64,000 bases of DNA from JAAXHB01 sp965221635 (GCA_965221635.1 OZ244902.1:2418001-2482000), one strand, 5' to 3'; shown: positions 56,076 through 63,711, counted from the stretch's first letter. Notes: generated by a model not told the origin, from the sequence alone. Program-made: numbers and translations.

Positions 56076-56186
56076 GTGACCGGTGCGGCGTGGCTGCCCA
56101 GCGTGCGCTTGTGCGATAGCACTAATGCCCCCAAAGCGGGCTCGGTTCAGTTGTGAGCGGGGTGCCGTGACGCCTCGGCAGGGCGG

Positions 56187-56192
56187 TAGCCT
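56187..56192 (+). promoter_or_regulatory. TAGCCT -10 box of secG, leaderless arrangement
   Basis: TAGCCT is followed by 6 nt and then GTG 56199. It shows secG has its own promoter here, as expected once it is separated from tpiA. Confidence 0.5.
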
Positions 56193-56198
56193 GACCGG

Positions 56199-56423
56199 GT
56201 GATTTGGTTCGTGGCGCCACTGCACATCCTGTCGGCGTTGCTGTTGGTGTTCCTGGTGCTGTTGCACAGCGGCAAAGGCGGCGGACTGTCCGACATGTTC
56301 GGCGGCGGTCTCGGCGCCCAAGCGGCCGGATCCACGGTGGTGGAACGCAACCTCGACCGCCTGACCATCTTCGCGGCGCTGATCTTCACCTTCTCCTCAG
56401 TCTCCTACGCCCTCATCTTCTAA
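56199..56423 (+). CDS. secG: preprotein translocase subunit SecG
   Basis: 74 residues from GTG 56199. Two hydrophobic segments (LHILSALLLVFLVLLHSG and LTIFAALIFTFSSVSYALIF) flank the family loop GKGGGLSDMFGGGLGAQAAG, the actinobacterial SecG signature. It is the small accessory subunit of the SecYEG export channel. It usually follows tpiA directly; here 5.3 kb of other genes lie between. Confidence 0.95.
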   Translation: MIWFVAPLHILSALLLVFLVLLHSGKGGGLSDMFGGGLGAQAAGSTVVERNLDRLTIFAALIFTFSSVSYALIF

Positions 56424-56776
56424 CCGGCGTCGGCTCACGCCCCCACCTTTGGGCCAGGTCAAGCTCTGACCCTCTGGCCGGGCCGCGTTCACAACCGCGT
56501 ATCCGCATTCGACCGGCGCCGACCTGCGAAGGTTCGAACTCGCTGAGCAAGCCGCGAGAGGCAAGTTCCGCCGGTCGGGGGCCTTCCAGCAGGCTGCGGG
56601 AGGTCGGCGATCCGTGGGCGAATCTCTGGGTCGCGGGTGTGCGGCCACCACGAAACCTGGGACGCTCGGGGATGGACAGTGCCGGCCCGCCCCCTGTGCT
56701 TGACCCTCGGTTCGAGACGGGTTGTGGCCAGTCGGCCCGACTGTTGTCCTTGCTCTAGGGCTCGGGTGGTGCGGGG
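56424..56776. other. non-coding gap with inverted repeats, no gene recognised
   Basis: The 353-bp gap between secG and the convergent acetoacetate-decarboxylase-like gene has several short hairpins, for example CTCGC/GCGAG (about 56539-56558) and GCCT/AGGC just after 56580. I could not match RNase P RNA, tmRNA or SRP RNA core motifs. Minus-strand reading frames here are Pro/Arg-rich and unconvincing. It may hold a structured RNA or only terminators. Confidence 0.3.
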
Positions 56777-57547
56777 TTAGGAAGTGAGGGGTTTGGGGCC
56801 GCCTGATTGTCCGGGCCAGCGGGATCCGCCGATGGTGTCGGCGTAGGGCCAGAACGCCTGCGGGTCGAGGGTGCCGGCCTTGGTGATGCTGCGCGACTTG
56901 GACTCGTGGGTCACGAGCTGAGCCGACAGTTGCTCCCGCACCGGCAGGTAGTGCGAAATCGGATCCCACGGGCTTTCGAGCAGCTTGAGTTCGCCGTCAA
57001 CATCTTCGAGGTGGTGTTGCTCAAACACGCTCTCCACGCGCACTACATGCGGCGCGAAGTCGTACCTGCCTTCGATCCCGCCGATGGCGCGCGAGTACTT
57101 CGTCCACCATTCGCGTTCGGTTAGCGGCTCGGCTGCCGGTGGCACCGACTGGGTGACCGAGCCGTTGAACTCGGCGAACGTGTACCCCTGATGTGTGGCC
57201 TTGGCATGTACCGACTGACCGAGCCGGTAGTAGGACACGTCGCAAGGAAACTTGGGCTGGCCGTTGCGTTCGATGCTCGAGAAGATCGCGGCTTCCTGGT
57301 CGATGCCGATGCCCAGCGTGTACACACCAGGCTCCCCGTTCCACGAAGCGGCCACCCGAACGCTCACCCCAAACTCGGGTTCCCCAAGGATCGGCACGCA
57401 GTAGAAGTTGAGGCTCACCTCCGGCGGGCCAGGCGTGAACCCCGGCGGCAACAACTCGGCCACGCCCTCGGGGTCGGTGCGGTACCGAACAACAAGTTTC
57501 GGCCAACCGGCCACTTCACCGGGCTTGCTCATGGGGGACTGCGACAT
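56777..57547 (-). CDS. acetoacetate decarboxylase family protein
   Basis: 256 residues from ATG 57547, which has AAGGAG about 6 nt upstream; the longer frame to 57763 is rejected. The N-terminus has LVVRYRTDPEGVAELLPPGF, the typical opening of the ADC family, followed by FYCVPILGEPEFGVSVRVAA. The catalytic region where ADC has its Schiff-base Lys reads FPCDVSYYRLGQSVHAKATH; KFPC holds a Lys close by, but I cannot assign it with certainty. Relatives include decarboxylases and aldolase-dehydratases acting on 2-oxo or 3-oxo acids. Substrate unknown. Confidence 0.85.
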   Translation of the reverse strand: MSQSPMSKPGEVAGWPKLVVRYRTDPEGVAELLPPGFTPGPPEVSLNFYCVPILGEPEFGVSVRVAASWNGEPGVYTLGIGIDQEAAIFSSIERNGQPKFPCDVSYYRLGQSVHAKATHQGYTFAEFNGSVTQSVPPAAEPLTEREWWTKYSRAIGGIEGRYDFAPHVVRVESVFEQHHLEDVDGELKLLESPWDPISHYLPVREQLSAQLVTHESKSRSITKAGTLDPQAFWPYADTIGGSRWPGQSGGPKPLTS

Positions 57548-57785
57548 GACAACTCCTTGATTGGTAGGTGTTCGTTCTACAGGCGAACTGCCTTCGTGGG
57601 TCTGCACTGGTGATCCGCCTTCACGACCATCATGGGCCCGTAGCCCGCTGCGCCCCCGCGTGACGACTGTTTCGCGGGCCGTGCGCTGGCCAGAAGCAGT
57701 GAGTTGCGTAGGTGACAGCTGTTGGCCGGCCGTCGCGCGTAGTCCTTCGCGGGCGGCGCGCAACGCTGGATCTGGTTGAGGGTGT

Positions 57786-58844
57786 CTACTGGACTTCCAC
57801 GGTGGTGGCGTAAGACGGGGTGCGCCCAGGTACCGCGGGGATGCCGGGTTCGCCGTCGTAGTGCAAGATCCGAGGGCTCACCGGGCGAGGCGGATCGGCC
57901 GACAGCCACAGCCGCAACAGGTGCCGGGGCGGGTGGTCGGGGTGATTCGCAAAGCTGGAGCGGGCGTGCATCACGGTGAAGTTGTTGGCGAACACAGCTT
58001 CACCCGAGCGCAGCGTGAACTCGTGGTGGAGGTCGGGATCAGCGGCGAGCGCTTCGAGCATTTCGAACGCTTCGCGGTCGGTGCTGTCGAGGGTGATGTC
58101 GGGGTGCTCATCGGCGGCCACCTCGATGTACTGGCGCACGTACCGGCAACTGGGGATCCCGTCGCAAACGCTGAACACCGGCACCCGATGCGGGGTGATC
58201 GACGGGGTGCCCGGCAGGTTCTCACCAAGGCGGTGATACCGGTACCCCCGGTAGAGGCGCGCCAGCAGATCGGGCCGCTGTTTGCGCATTTCTTCGTGGA
58301 TCGTCATGGCACTAACGAACCGGCTCACCCCGCCAACCGCCGCGGGATGAACGCACAGGAACGCCAGGTAGTCCGCAGGGTCGGTGTGCGGGGTGAGTTC
58401 GCTGTTGTTCCGATAAGCCCGAGCGTTGGGATCGGTGGCGGTCACATCACGAACATGGCCAAGCCGCTCGCCCATCACCGACTGCGACACCGGCCGCCCA
58501 AGTCGCAAACCCACACCCCAGAACACCCGCTCAATCTCCTCCAGCGACAATTCGCCCACAGGAAACCCGTCCACCAAAGCAAACCCCGAGCCGTCAGCCA
58601 GCTCACGCCCAAGGTCATCGATCGAGTCCGCCAAGCCCCCCAGCGGAAGGTCCTCAGAAGTGAGCGACTCCAAGGGCCGCTCCAAGCAAACAGTCCGCCG
58701 AGCCGCGTCAATCAGATGCCCAAGAGCGTCGCCAGGCAGAGAGAAACGAAACGACTCAAGCGACCTGTCACAGCTGCGCCACAGGTTCTCCACCGCCGCC
58801 CGCCCAAAGTCAACCGCCCCAAGAGAGTCCCGATCCCCAGCCAT
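57786..58844 (-). CDS. TauD/TfdA-family Fe(II)/2-oxoglutarate dioxygenase
   Basis: 352 residues from ATG 58844 (ATG 58880 adds 12). The facial triad is seen as H-x-D in LTPHTDPADYLAFLCV and the distal His in NNFTVMHARSSF, followed by RHLLRLWLSADPP with the 2-oxoglutarate-binding Arg. GFALVDGFPV and LGHVRDVTATDPNARAYRNN are typical of the family. The enzymes hydroxylate small acids or release sulfite from sulfonates. It lies on the same strand as the decarboxylase-like gene but 238 bp before it. The intervening gap shows no gene. The target substrate cannot be inferred. Confidence 0.9.
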   Translation of the reverse strand: MAGDRDSLGAVDFGRAAVENLWRSCDRSLESFRFSLPGDALGHLIDAARRTVCLERPLESLTSEDLPLGGLADSIDDLGRELADGSGFALVDGFPVGELSLEEIERVFWGVGLRLGRPVSQSVMGERLGHVRDVTATDPNARAYRNNSELTPHTDPADYLAFLCVHPAAVGGVSRFVSAMTIHEEMRKQRPDLLARLYRGYRYHRLGENLPGTPSITPHRVPVFSVCDGIPSCRYVRQYIEVAADEHPDITLDSTDREAFEMLEALAADPDLHHEFTLRSGEAVFANNFTVMHARSSFANHPDHPPRHLLRLWLSADPPRPVSPRILHYDGEPGIPAVPGRTPSYATTVEVQ

Positions 58845-59080
58845 GCCACCCAGATCGTAGGCCACACCCACCGCCGGCATTCAGCCAGTCACCGCCATCC
58901 GACGCGAAATCCGATGATCGCCAAACGCGACTTCCGGTGATCGCTCACACTGCCGTGCCTCAGGCCGCGCCGCCCGCCATGGACCCCGCCGACCAGTGGC
59001 GCGAGTCGGCGTCGGGGTGGGTAGCAATCCGTGGGGCCATCGTTAGCCTTGGGTGGCCCTGGCAGTCGCCTGTGGCGCAA

Positions 59081-59167
59081 GTCGGAGTGGCGGAATAGGC
59101 AGACGCGCTAGCTTGAGGGGCTAGTGCCCGCAAGGGCGTGGGGGTTCAAGTCCCCCCTCCGACACCA
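59081..59167 (+). tRNA. tRNA-Leu (anticodon GAG)
   Basis: Acceptor GTCGGAG pairs with CTCCGAC, followed by A and an encoded CCA. The anticodon arm CTAGC-TTGAGGG-GCTAG gives GAG. The long variable arm (TGCCCGCAAGGGCG) is the class II arm expected of leucine tRNA, and the T arm has GGTTCAAGTCC. A TAGCCT box lies at 59044-59049. The 3' end borders an accessory region, so the gene may have served as an integration site. Confidence 0.95.
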
Positions 59168-59227
59168 ACGGGCGTTCAACCAAGATCTCGCAGCGTCAAG
59201 GCTCCACAGTCGCCCGCCGCGAACTCA

Positions 59228-59284
59228 CTATCGGTCGGGGTTGGTAGCTGCGGGTGAGATCAGGAAGCCTGCGTCGAGGATCAC
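59228..59284 (-). pseudogene. remnant start of a PIN-domain (VapC-like) toxin
   Basis: GTG 59284 overlaps the antitoxin stop codon (GTGA), exactly as in vapBC operons. It encodes VILDAGFLIS, the usual first strand of actinobacterial PIN toxins including the first catalytic Asp, but the frame ends after 18 codons at TAG. The rest of the toxin is missing and unrelated sequence leads to tRNA-Leu 60 bp away. This is read as a truncated toxin gene. Confidence 0.6.
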
Positions 59285-59508
59285 AGACCGTATCTCTCGG
59301 CCATGGCGGCGACTTCTTGGTCATCGATCGGCCCGTCCTTGCCGGCCCATTCGGCAACGAAGGAGCGCAGGGCGTGCAGGCGTTGCCGGTCGGCTGCGAG
59401 ATGGCGGACGGCGTGACGGATTGCGCTCGAGCGTCCGCCGTACTCATCGGCAAGCATGTCGAGCAGGGCTTCGTCTTCGTCGTTGAGTCGAACGGTGGTG
59501 GCGCCCAT
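59281..59508 (-). CDS. ribbon-helix-helix antitoxin
   Basis: 75 residues. The N-terminus ATTVRLNDEDEALLDMLA gives the beta strand and first helix of an RHH (CopG/ParD-like) DNA-binding domain, and GGRSSAIRHAVRHLA the second helix. The C-terminal part should bind a toxin. The partner that begins in overlap downstream is reduced to an 18-codon fragment, so the antitoxin appears to be an orphan. It would autoregulate its own promoter. Confidence 0.8.
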   Translation of the reverse strand: MGATTVRLNDEDEALLDMLADEYGGRSSAIRHAVRHLAADRQRLHALRSFVAEWAGKDGPIDDQEVAAMAERYGL

Positions 59509-59663
59509 GTCCGCACCGTAGCCCGAACGTGCTCACGCCAGAAGGCCGTGATGTCCGATGTTTCATGCGACCACGCCCAGCCGCTTCCAACGGCTGCGAT
59601 GGCGGGGGTGAAGGGTCGTACTCGCCCCTGTGACACAAATCCGGCGGCAGCTTCTTCTGGTGG

Positions 59664-60842
59664 CTATTGGGCTAGTAGGCGCTGGTCGAAGGGGTAGTTG
59701 CTTAGTGGTTCGTAGCCGTCGGCGGTGACTCGGATCATTTGTTCGAGTTTGACTCCTTCGCCTCCTTGGTCTGAGCCGGTGAAGCTTTCGATGCAGAGCG
59801 TCATGTTCTCTTCGATCACGCCGTCGTAGCCGCCGTGATGCCAGTTGGAGTCGTATCTGATCATCGGCCATTCGTCGGTCATGCCGACGCCGTGCGCCAT
59901 GCACACATAGCGGTGGGCCACGAACTCGGGACGCTCGAAGAACGCCCGGTCGCTGAGTTCTCTGAAGGTCACGCCGGGGCGCACCAGTGCCATGTTGTGA
60001 TGTATCTCGTCGTGGGCGTGGCGGTAGAGGTCTCGTTGCGCCTGCGTGGCGGGCTGGTCGCCGCACAGGAACGTGCGGGACACGTCGGCGCAGTAGCCGT
60101 AAGGGCCGACCATGTCGGTGTCGAGCCCCACGAGTTCGCCTGCGGCGACGACCTTGTCTGTGGCTTCCTGCAGCCATGGGTTGGTGCGGTGGCCCGACGC
60201 GAGCATTCGCCCTTCGAGCCATGAGCCGTCGTTGGCGATGTTCACACGGTGAATGATCGCCAGTAGCTCGTTTTCGGTGACGCCGGGAACGAGCGCCGCT
60301 TGGAGCCGATCCATTGCGTGCTGCGCGACGGCGATCGAGTGGCGCATGCACGCGATCTCGCCGTCGGATTTGATCGACCGGGCCGACTCCATCAACGGCT
60401 CGGCGTCGATCACCGAGACCACGGACGACAGGCTCGTGATGTCGGCGGTGTGCAGCCGTTCGATGGCAAGACGGCCACCTGCGGAGGTGAACTCGCGCGC
60501 CACGTCGGCCAACCCCTGGCGTGATCCGTCGGTTGCCTGCAGCCCGCGTTCGAACGTGTTGAGAGTGAGACCCGGCCGGTGCTGATCGGCCATCGGCACC
60601 CGATTCGACGCGCCGAACATCACAACGTCGCCCTCGGCCGGCACGACCGCCGCGTAGGTGGGGATCCGAGACTGGAACAGTTGATACTCCCGGAAGTCCA
60701 CCGCGTAGCGCAGGCTTACCGGACTCGTGAGCAACACCGCATCCACGTCCTGCTCCTCCAGCTTCCGGCGGATCCGCCCCAGCCGGTACCGGCGCACCGC
60801 GTCAAGGTCGATATCCGGCCGCGGGAGGATGTCGGAGTTCAC
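59664..60842 (-). CDS. M24-family protein with DddP-type active site, putative DMSP lyase
   Basis: 392 residues with a pita-bread (creatinase/aminopeptidase P) fold. The metal and catalytic residues do not follow the peptidase pattern but that of the dimethylsulfoniopropionate lyase DddP: D241-x-D243 and D253 in LDTDMVGPYGYCADVSRTF, Y312 and H317 in RYVCMAHGVG, D323 in GMTDEWP, E352 in CIESFTG, E367 in GVKLEQ. As I recall the Ruegeria enzyme (D295, D297, D307, Y366, H371, D377, E406, E421), every position differs by the same offset of 54. DddP converts DMSP to dimethyl sulfide and acrylate. Alternatives are another M24 hydrolase, such as an ectoine or creatine hydrolase. The neighbourhood carries no acrylate-use genes. 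Confidence 0.8.
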   Translation of the reverse strand: MNSDILPRPDIDLDAVRRYRLGRIRRKLEEQDVDAVLLTSPVSLRYAVDFREYQLFQSRIPTYAAVVPAEGDVVMFGASNRVPMADQHRPGLTLNTFERGLQATDGSRQGLADVAREFTSAGGRLAIERLHTADITSLSSVVSVIDAEPLMESARSIKSDGEIACMRHSIAVAQHAMDRLQAALVPGVTENELLAIIHRVNIANDGSWLEGRMLASGHRTNPWLQEATDKVVAAGELVGLDTDMVGPYGYCADVSRTFLCGDQPATQAQRDLYRHAHDEIHHNMALVRPGVTFRELSDRAFFERPEFVAHRYVCMAHGVGMTDEWPMIRYDSNWHHGGYDGVIEENMTLCIESFTGSDQGGEGVKLEQMIRVTADGYEPLSNYPFDQRLLAQ

Positions 60843-60854
60843 GACGACAGGGCC

Positions 60855-61034
60855 TCAGTGCTCAGGGGCCCCATTGCACTCTGCGGCGTCCCGCACTGCA
60901 CCGTTGCTCATCGCCGCGTTCCACAGGGCATGGATCGAAGCCACGCCGTGCTCGGAGGTGGGGCCGCCGTCTGGATCCACAAGGATCGGTCCGGGCCCGT
61001 ACGCCCGGCTCGACATCGAACGTTCGATTCTTTC
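60855..61034 (-). pseudogene. 3' fragment of an unidentified gene upstream of the DddP-like gene
   Basis: Frame-specific protein-like text (SSRAYGPGPILVDPDGGPTS, then EHGVASIHALWNAAM) runs to a stop 12 bp before the DddP-like ATG. At its upstream end it joins the truncated antitoxin copy at about 61035, in a different frame. It has no start of its own, so it looks like the C-terminus of a gene cut by a rearrangement. I do not recognise the family. Confidence 0.4.
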
Positions 61035-61151
61035 GCGTAGCCGTCGATCCATCTCCGAGCGGTGCCACTCGTGAGCCCGATCAGCGCGTCCACTTCGGCC
61101 ATGCCGTAGATGAGCCGATTCAGTAGCGACGTGGGCGTCATGGCGGGAAGC
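61035..61151 (-). pseudogene. truncated copy of the DUF433-type antitoxin gene
   Basis: From the ATG at 61142 the fragment encodes MTPTSLLNRLIYGMAEVDAL then IGLTSGTARRWIDGY, nearly identical to the start of the intact gene at 63711. After about 36 codons the similarity stops abruptly and the frame runs into unrelated sequence. DNA identity with the intact copy is about 90% over 127 bp by hand count. Confidence 0.75.
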
Positions 61152-61163
61152 GTAGGACTCCAC
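61037..61163. repeat. 127-bp direct repeat, copy A
   Basis: Matches 63607-63733 without indels, with about 13 mismatches by hand count. It covers the first 36 codons of an antitoxin gene and about 20 bp upstream. The two copies, same orientation and 2,570 bp apart, bracket ada and the VOC gene. Confidence 0.85.
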
Positions 61164-61190
61164 GGCGAGGTCGGTTGGTTGCGTCGGTCG

Positions 61191-62258
61191 TCACGGCGCC
61201 GTCGATTCGGTGGCGCGGGCTTCGGCCTGCAGTAGTGCCGCCTTGCGTTGTGGACCCCATCGGTAACCGGCGGAGGACCCATCGGCGCGCACTACTCGGT
61301 GGCAGGGCACTACCAAGGCGACAGGGTTCGCAGCGCATGCGCCGCCGACAGCTCGCGGCGCGGCAGGCCGACCCAGGCGTCTCGCGACTTCGCCGTAAGT
61401 GGCCGGCTCGCCGGGCCGGATTGTTCGCAGCGTCTCCCACACCTCCACCTGGAAGGCGGTGCCTCGCAAGTCGAGCGGGACGCCCTGAGTGGACACCTGC
61501 CGGCCGGCGGCCAGCTCCACAACCACCGAGGCGATGTGTGCGAGCGCATCGTTCGCCTCCACCAGAACAGCCCGGGAGAACTCTTGCTCCAGGTCGGCGC
61601 GCAGCTCGGACTCCGACTCGCCGATGCGGATCGCGCAGACACCCTTGCGGGTGGCTGCGATCAAGACCCTGCCTAACTCGGTGTCGACGATGGTGTAGGA
61701 AAGCGTGAGATCTGGAGAGCCCCGTCGGTACGACGAGGGTGAGCTTCCCAACCGCGGGGCGCCGTGTTCGTAGAACCCCCGCACCGACCCGTACCCGGCT
61801 TCGAACACCGCCTCGGTGACCGGAGTTCCATTTTGCAGAGCGGTTCGCGCCCGTTCAGCACGCTGGGCCCTGGCGTAGGCCGCGATGGTCACACCTGTCA
61901 CGTCGGTGAACATGCGGCGTAGGTGGCGCTGAGACCAGCCAACCCGAGATGCGAGTTCGGCAGTGTTCGCTTCGTTGTGTGGATGTTCGAGCCATCGGCA
62001 CACTGCGATCACCGAAGCAATCGCGGGATCGGTCACGCGCTCCCGATCAGGATGACAACGCCTACACGCCCGATAGCCCGCTGTCACCGCCTCGGCAGGT
62101 GTGGCGAAGAACTCGACGTTGTGGCGCAGCGGACGTCTCGCCGAGCACACCGGCCGACAGAAGATCCCGGTGGTGGCCACCGCGTACACAAACAAACCGT
62201 CCGCGGTCGCGGACCTCTCCTGCACGGCAGCCCAGCGAACCTCATCAAGAGAAGTCAT
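61191..62258 (-). CDS. ada: bifunctional Ada: DNA methylation-damage sensor and O6-alkylguanine methyltransferase
   Basis: 355 residues with the full Ada layout. The N-terminal zinc domain has C34, C38, C65 and C68 (GIFCRPVC, YRACRRCHPD), of which the first accepts methyl groups from phosphotriesters. An AraC-type helix-turn-helix follows (ASRVGWSQRHLRRMFTDVTG, VFEAGYGSVRGFYEHG). The C-terminal methyltransferase domain has the active Cys in NPVALVVPCHRVVRADGS. Methylated Ada would activate its own and other repair genes. The start at ATG 62258 matches family length. It sits between two direct repeats of an antitoxin gene. Confidence 0.95.
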   Translation of the reverse strand: MTSLDEVRWAAVQERSATADGLFVYAVATTGIFCRPVCSARRPLRHNVEFFATPAEAVTAGYRACRRCHPDRERVTDPAIASVIAVCRWLEHPHNEANTAELASRVGWSQRHLRRMFTDVTGVTIAAYARAQRAERARTALQNGTPVTEAVFEAGYGSVRGFYEHGAPRLGSSPSSYRRGSPDLTLSYTIVDTELGRVLIAATRKGVCAIRIGESESELRADLEQEFSRAVLVEANDALAHIASVVVELAAGRQVSTQGVPLDLRGTAFQVEVWETLRTIRPGEPATYGEVARRLGRPAAPRAVGGACAANPVALVVPCHRVVRADGSSAGYRWGPQRKAALLQAEARATESTAP

Positions 62259-62440
62259 GCGACGACCCTAAGGACGCATGTCGCCGAGTTCTATCCGATT
62301 CAGGACAACGTTGTCTGCGACTGGCCCCCCTTGGACCGTCCGGCAGCCGCAACCCCGCACGCTCGGAAGCACGGGCGCGCCGAGGCCTCTGAGAAGGTCT
62401 TGGCACTCGGCTGCGGGGGTGGGTCGCCGAGGGGGATGGA

Positions 62441-62839
62441 TCAGGTGATGTTCAGCAGCCAGGACACGCCGAACGGGTCCTCGACCCAGCCGAAGCGCCG
62501 CCCGAACCCGTAGTCGCCGAGGGGCATGAACACCTTGCCGCCGTCGGCGAGCGCATCGAATAGCCGCTCCATCTCTGTGTCGCTGTCGCATTCGATGAAC
62601 GGCGCGACACCGGGTGTCATGTCCCACTCGTGCTGGATTGGGGAATCGATGCACACGAACCTCTGCCCGGCCACTCGGAAGTCGGCAACCTTCACCTGGC
62701 CCGCCGGCCCGTCGCCTTCGCCCTCATAGAACTCGATGCTGTTGAGTTCGTAGTCGTCGAAGATCTCGCTGTAACGCTCCAACGCCTGTTTGGCAAGGCC
62801 GTTCTGAAAAAGGATGTGAAACCCAATTGACTTGGCCAT
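62441..62839 (-). CDS. VOC-superfamily protein (PhnB/glyoxalase-like)
   Basis: 132 residues; AAAGGAAAG gives a good ribosome-binding site before ATG 62839. The fold is the PhnB-type vicinal oxygen chelate: FHILFQNGLAKQALERYSEI, then VKVADFRVAGQRFVCIDSP, then a second half ending GFGRRFGWVEDPFGVSWLLN. Many members have no known reaction; some bind metals or small substrates. It is followed by ada on the same strand after 182 bp. Confidence 0.88.
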   Translation of the reverse strand: MAKSIGFHILFQNGLAKQALERYSEIFDDYELNSIEFYEGEGDGPAGQVKVADFRVAGQRFVCIDSPIQHEWDMTPGVAPFIECDSDTEMERLFDALADGGKVFMPLGDYGFGRRFGWVEDPFGVSWLLNIT

Positions 62840-63024
62840 GTTGATCTTTCCTTTCGCGGGAATCGAGGTCAGTACGTCCTTAGGAGGTCCCGCCCGGCAT
62901 CAATGCGATGGCGGTGCCCGTCAGTGACGACGAGCTCTGGCGGGGTCGCGGAGGACAAGTCAGATCTTCTTGAGATGAAGCGGATCCGGGCCGCCGTGCT
63001 TCGTCACAGGCCAGTCCGCGAAGT

Positions 63025-63711
63025 TCACGCAACTTTGTGTGCCTGTTGGGAGGTCCAGTGGATGGCGTCGCGTACCGAGGCGACGTCCACGGCCCACATT
63101 TCGGCGATGTCGGCTGGGGTGAGTCCTGTGCGGTGTGCTTCTGCGAGGGTTTCTGCTCGAAGTGGCCGATCAGCGATCACAGGACGCCCCGACGCGTAGT
63201 CGGGGTCGAGCACGACCGTGTTGTGGAGCTTGATCCGCGTCGCCTCCTGTGTGGTGGGACAGTAGGTGGTCACGTCCTGGAACCTCCGCACCTCAGGTGC
63301 CACCAGGATGGTTTGCCCCGAGCGCACAACGAGCCGGAGTTCCTCAGCTAGTTCGACTTGCTCCTGGACTCGTAGAACGATCTCTCGGCCCTCGATCTCC
63401 AGGAACGGACGTGCGTGCGCCGGAGGGTGCTGGGTGTTGAAGATGCTCCTCAGTGCGGCGATGACATCGCGCAGGCGACCAACTCTGATCCCTTCGTCGC
63501 GGTACTCGCTGATCAGGCGAGTCTCCACGAACTCGCCCCAGGTGGCGATCTGATCGTGGGTCGGCTCTGGTCGAATCAGCGGGGGATAGCAGCGCTCGCC
63601 TCGCGTGTAGCCGTCGATCCATCGCCGCGCGGTGCCGCTCGTGAGCCCGATCAGGGCGTCCACTTCGGCCATGCCATAGAGCGGCCGATTCAGTAGCGAG
63701 GTGGGCGTCAT
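63025..63711 (-). CDS. DUF433-type (VapB45-like) antitoxin, apparently without toxin
   Basis: 228 residues from ATG 63711; the frame to 63762 is rejected because homology with the truncated copy starts at the ATG. The N-terminus carries a MerR-like helix-turn-helix (YGMAEVDALIGLTSGTARRW). The C-terminus has the DUF433 helix-turn-helix (RAETLAEAHRTGLTPADIAE then MWAVDVASVRDAIHW). Such proteins are antitoxins of PIN-like toxins (VapBC45 type). Downstream, before the VOC gene, only 185 bp remain, too short for the usual toxin of about 110-140 residues. It is thus an orphan or has lost its partner. Confidence 0.75.
   Translation of the reverse strand: MTPTSLLNRPLYGMAEVDALIGLTSGTARRWIDGYTRGERCYPPLIRPEPTHDQIATWGEFVETRLISEYRDEGIRVGRLRDVIAALRSIFNTQHPPAHARPFLEIEGREIVLRVQEQVELAEELRLVVRSGQTILVAPEVRRFQDVTTYCPTTQEATRIKLHNTVVLDPDYASGRPVIADRPLRAETLAEAHRTGLTPADIAEMWAVDVASVRDAIHWTSQQAHKVA

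Noticed and set aside
56424..56776. RNase P RNA, tmRNA or SRP RNA gene after secG
   Set aside because: None of the conserved core sequences of these RNAs could be found on either strand.
59664..60842. Ordinary Xaa-Pro aminopeptidase
   Set aside because: The metal-site pattern is DTD plus Asp ten residues later, and HGVGMTDEW replaces the peptidase His region; this matches DddP spacing rather than peptidase spacing.
60908..61282. An intact gene beginning with the antitoxin helix-turn-helix
   Set aside because: Similarity to the full-length copy stops after about 36 codons and the remaining frame is unrelated, so it is a truncated copy.
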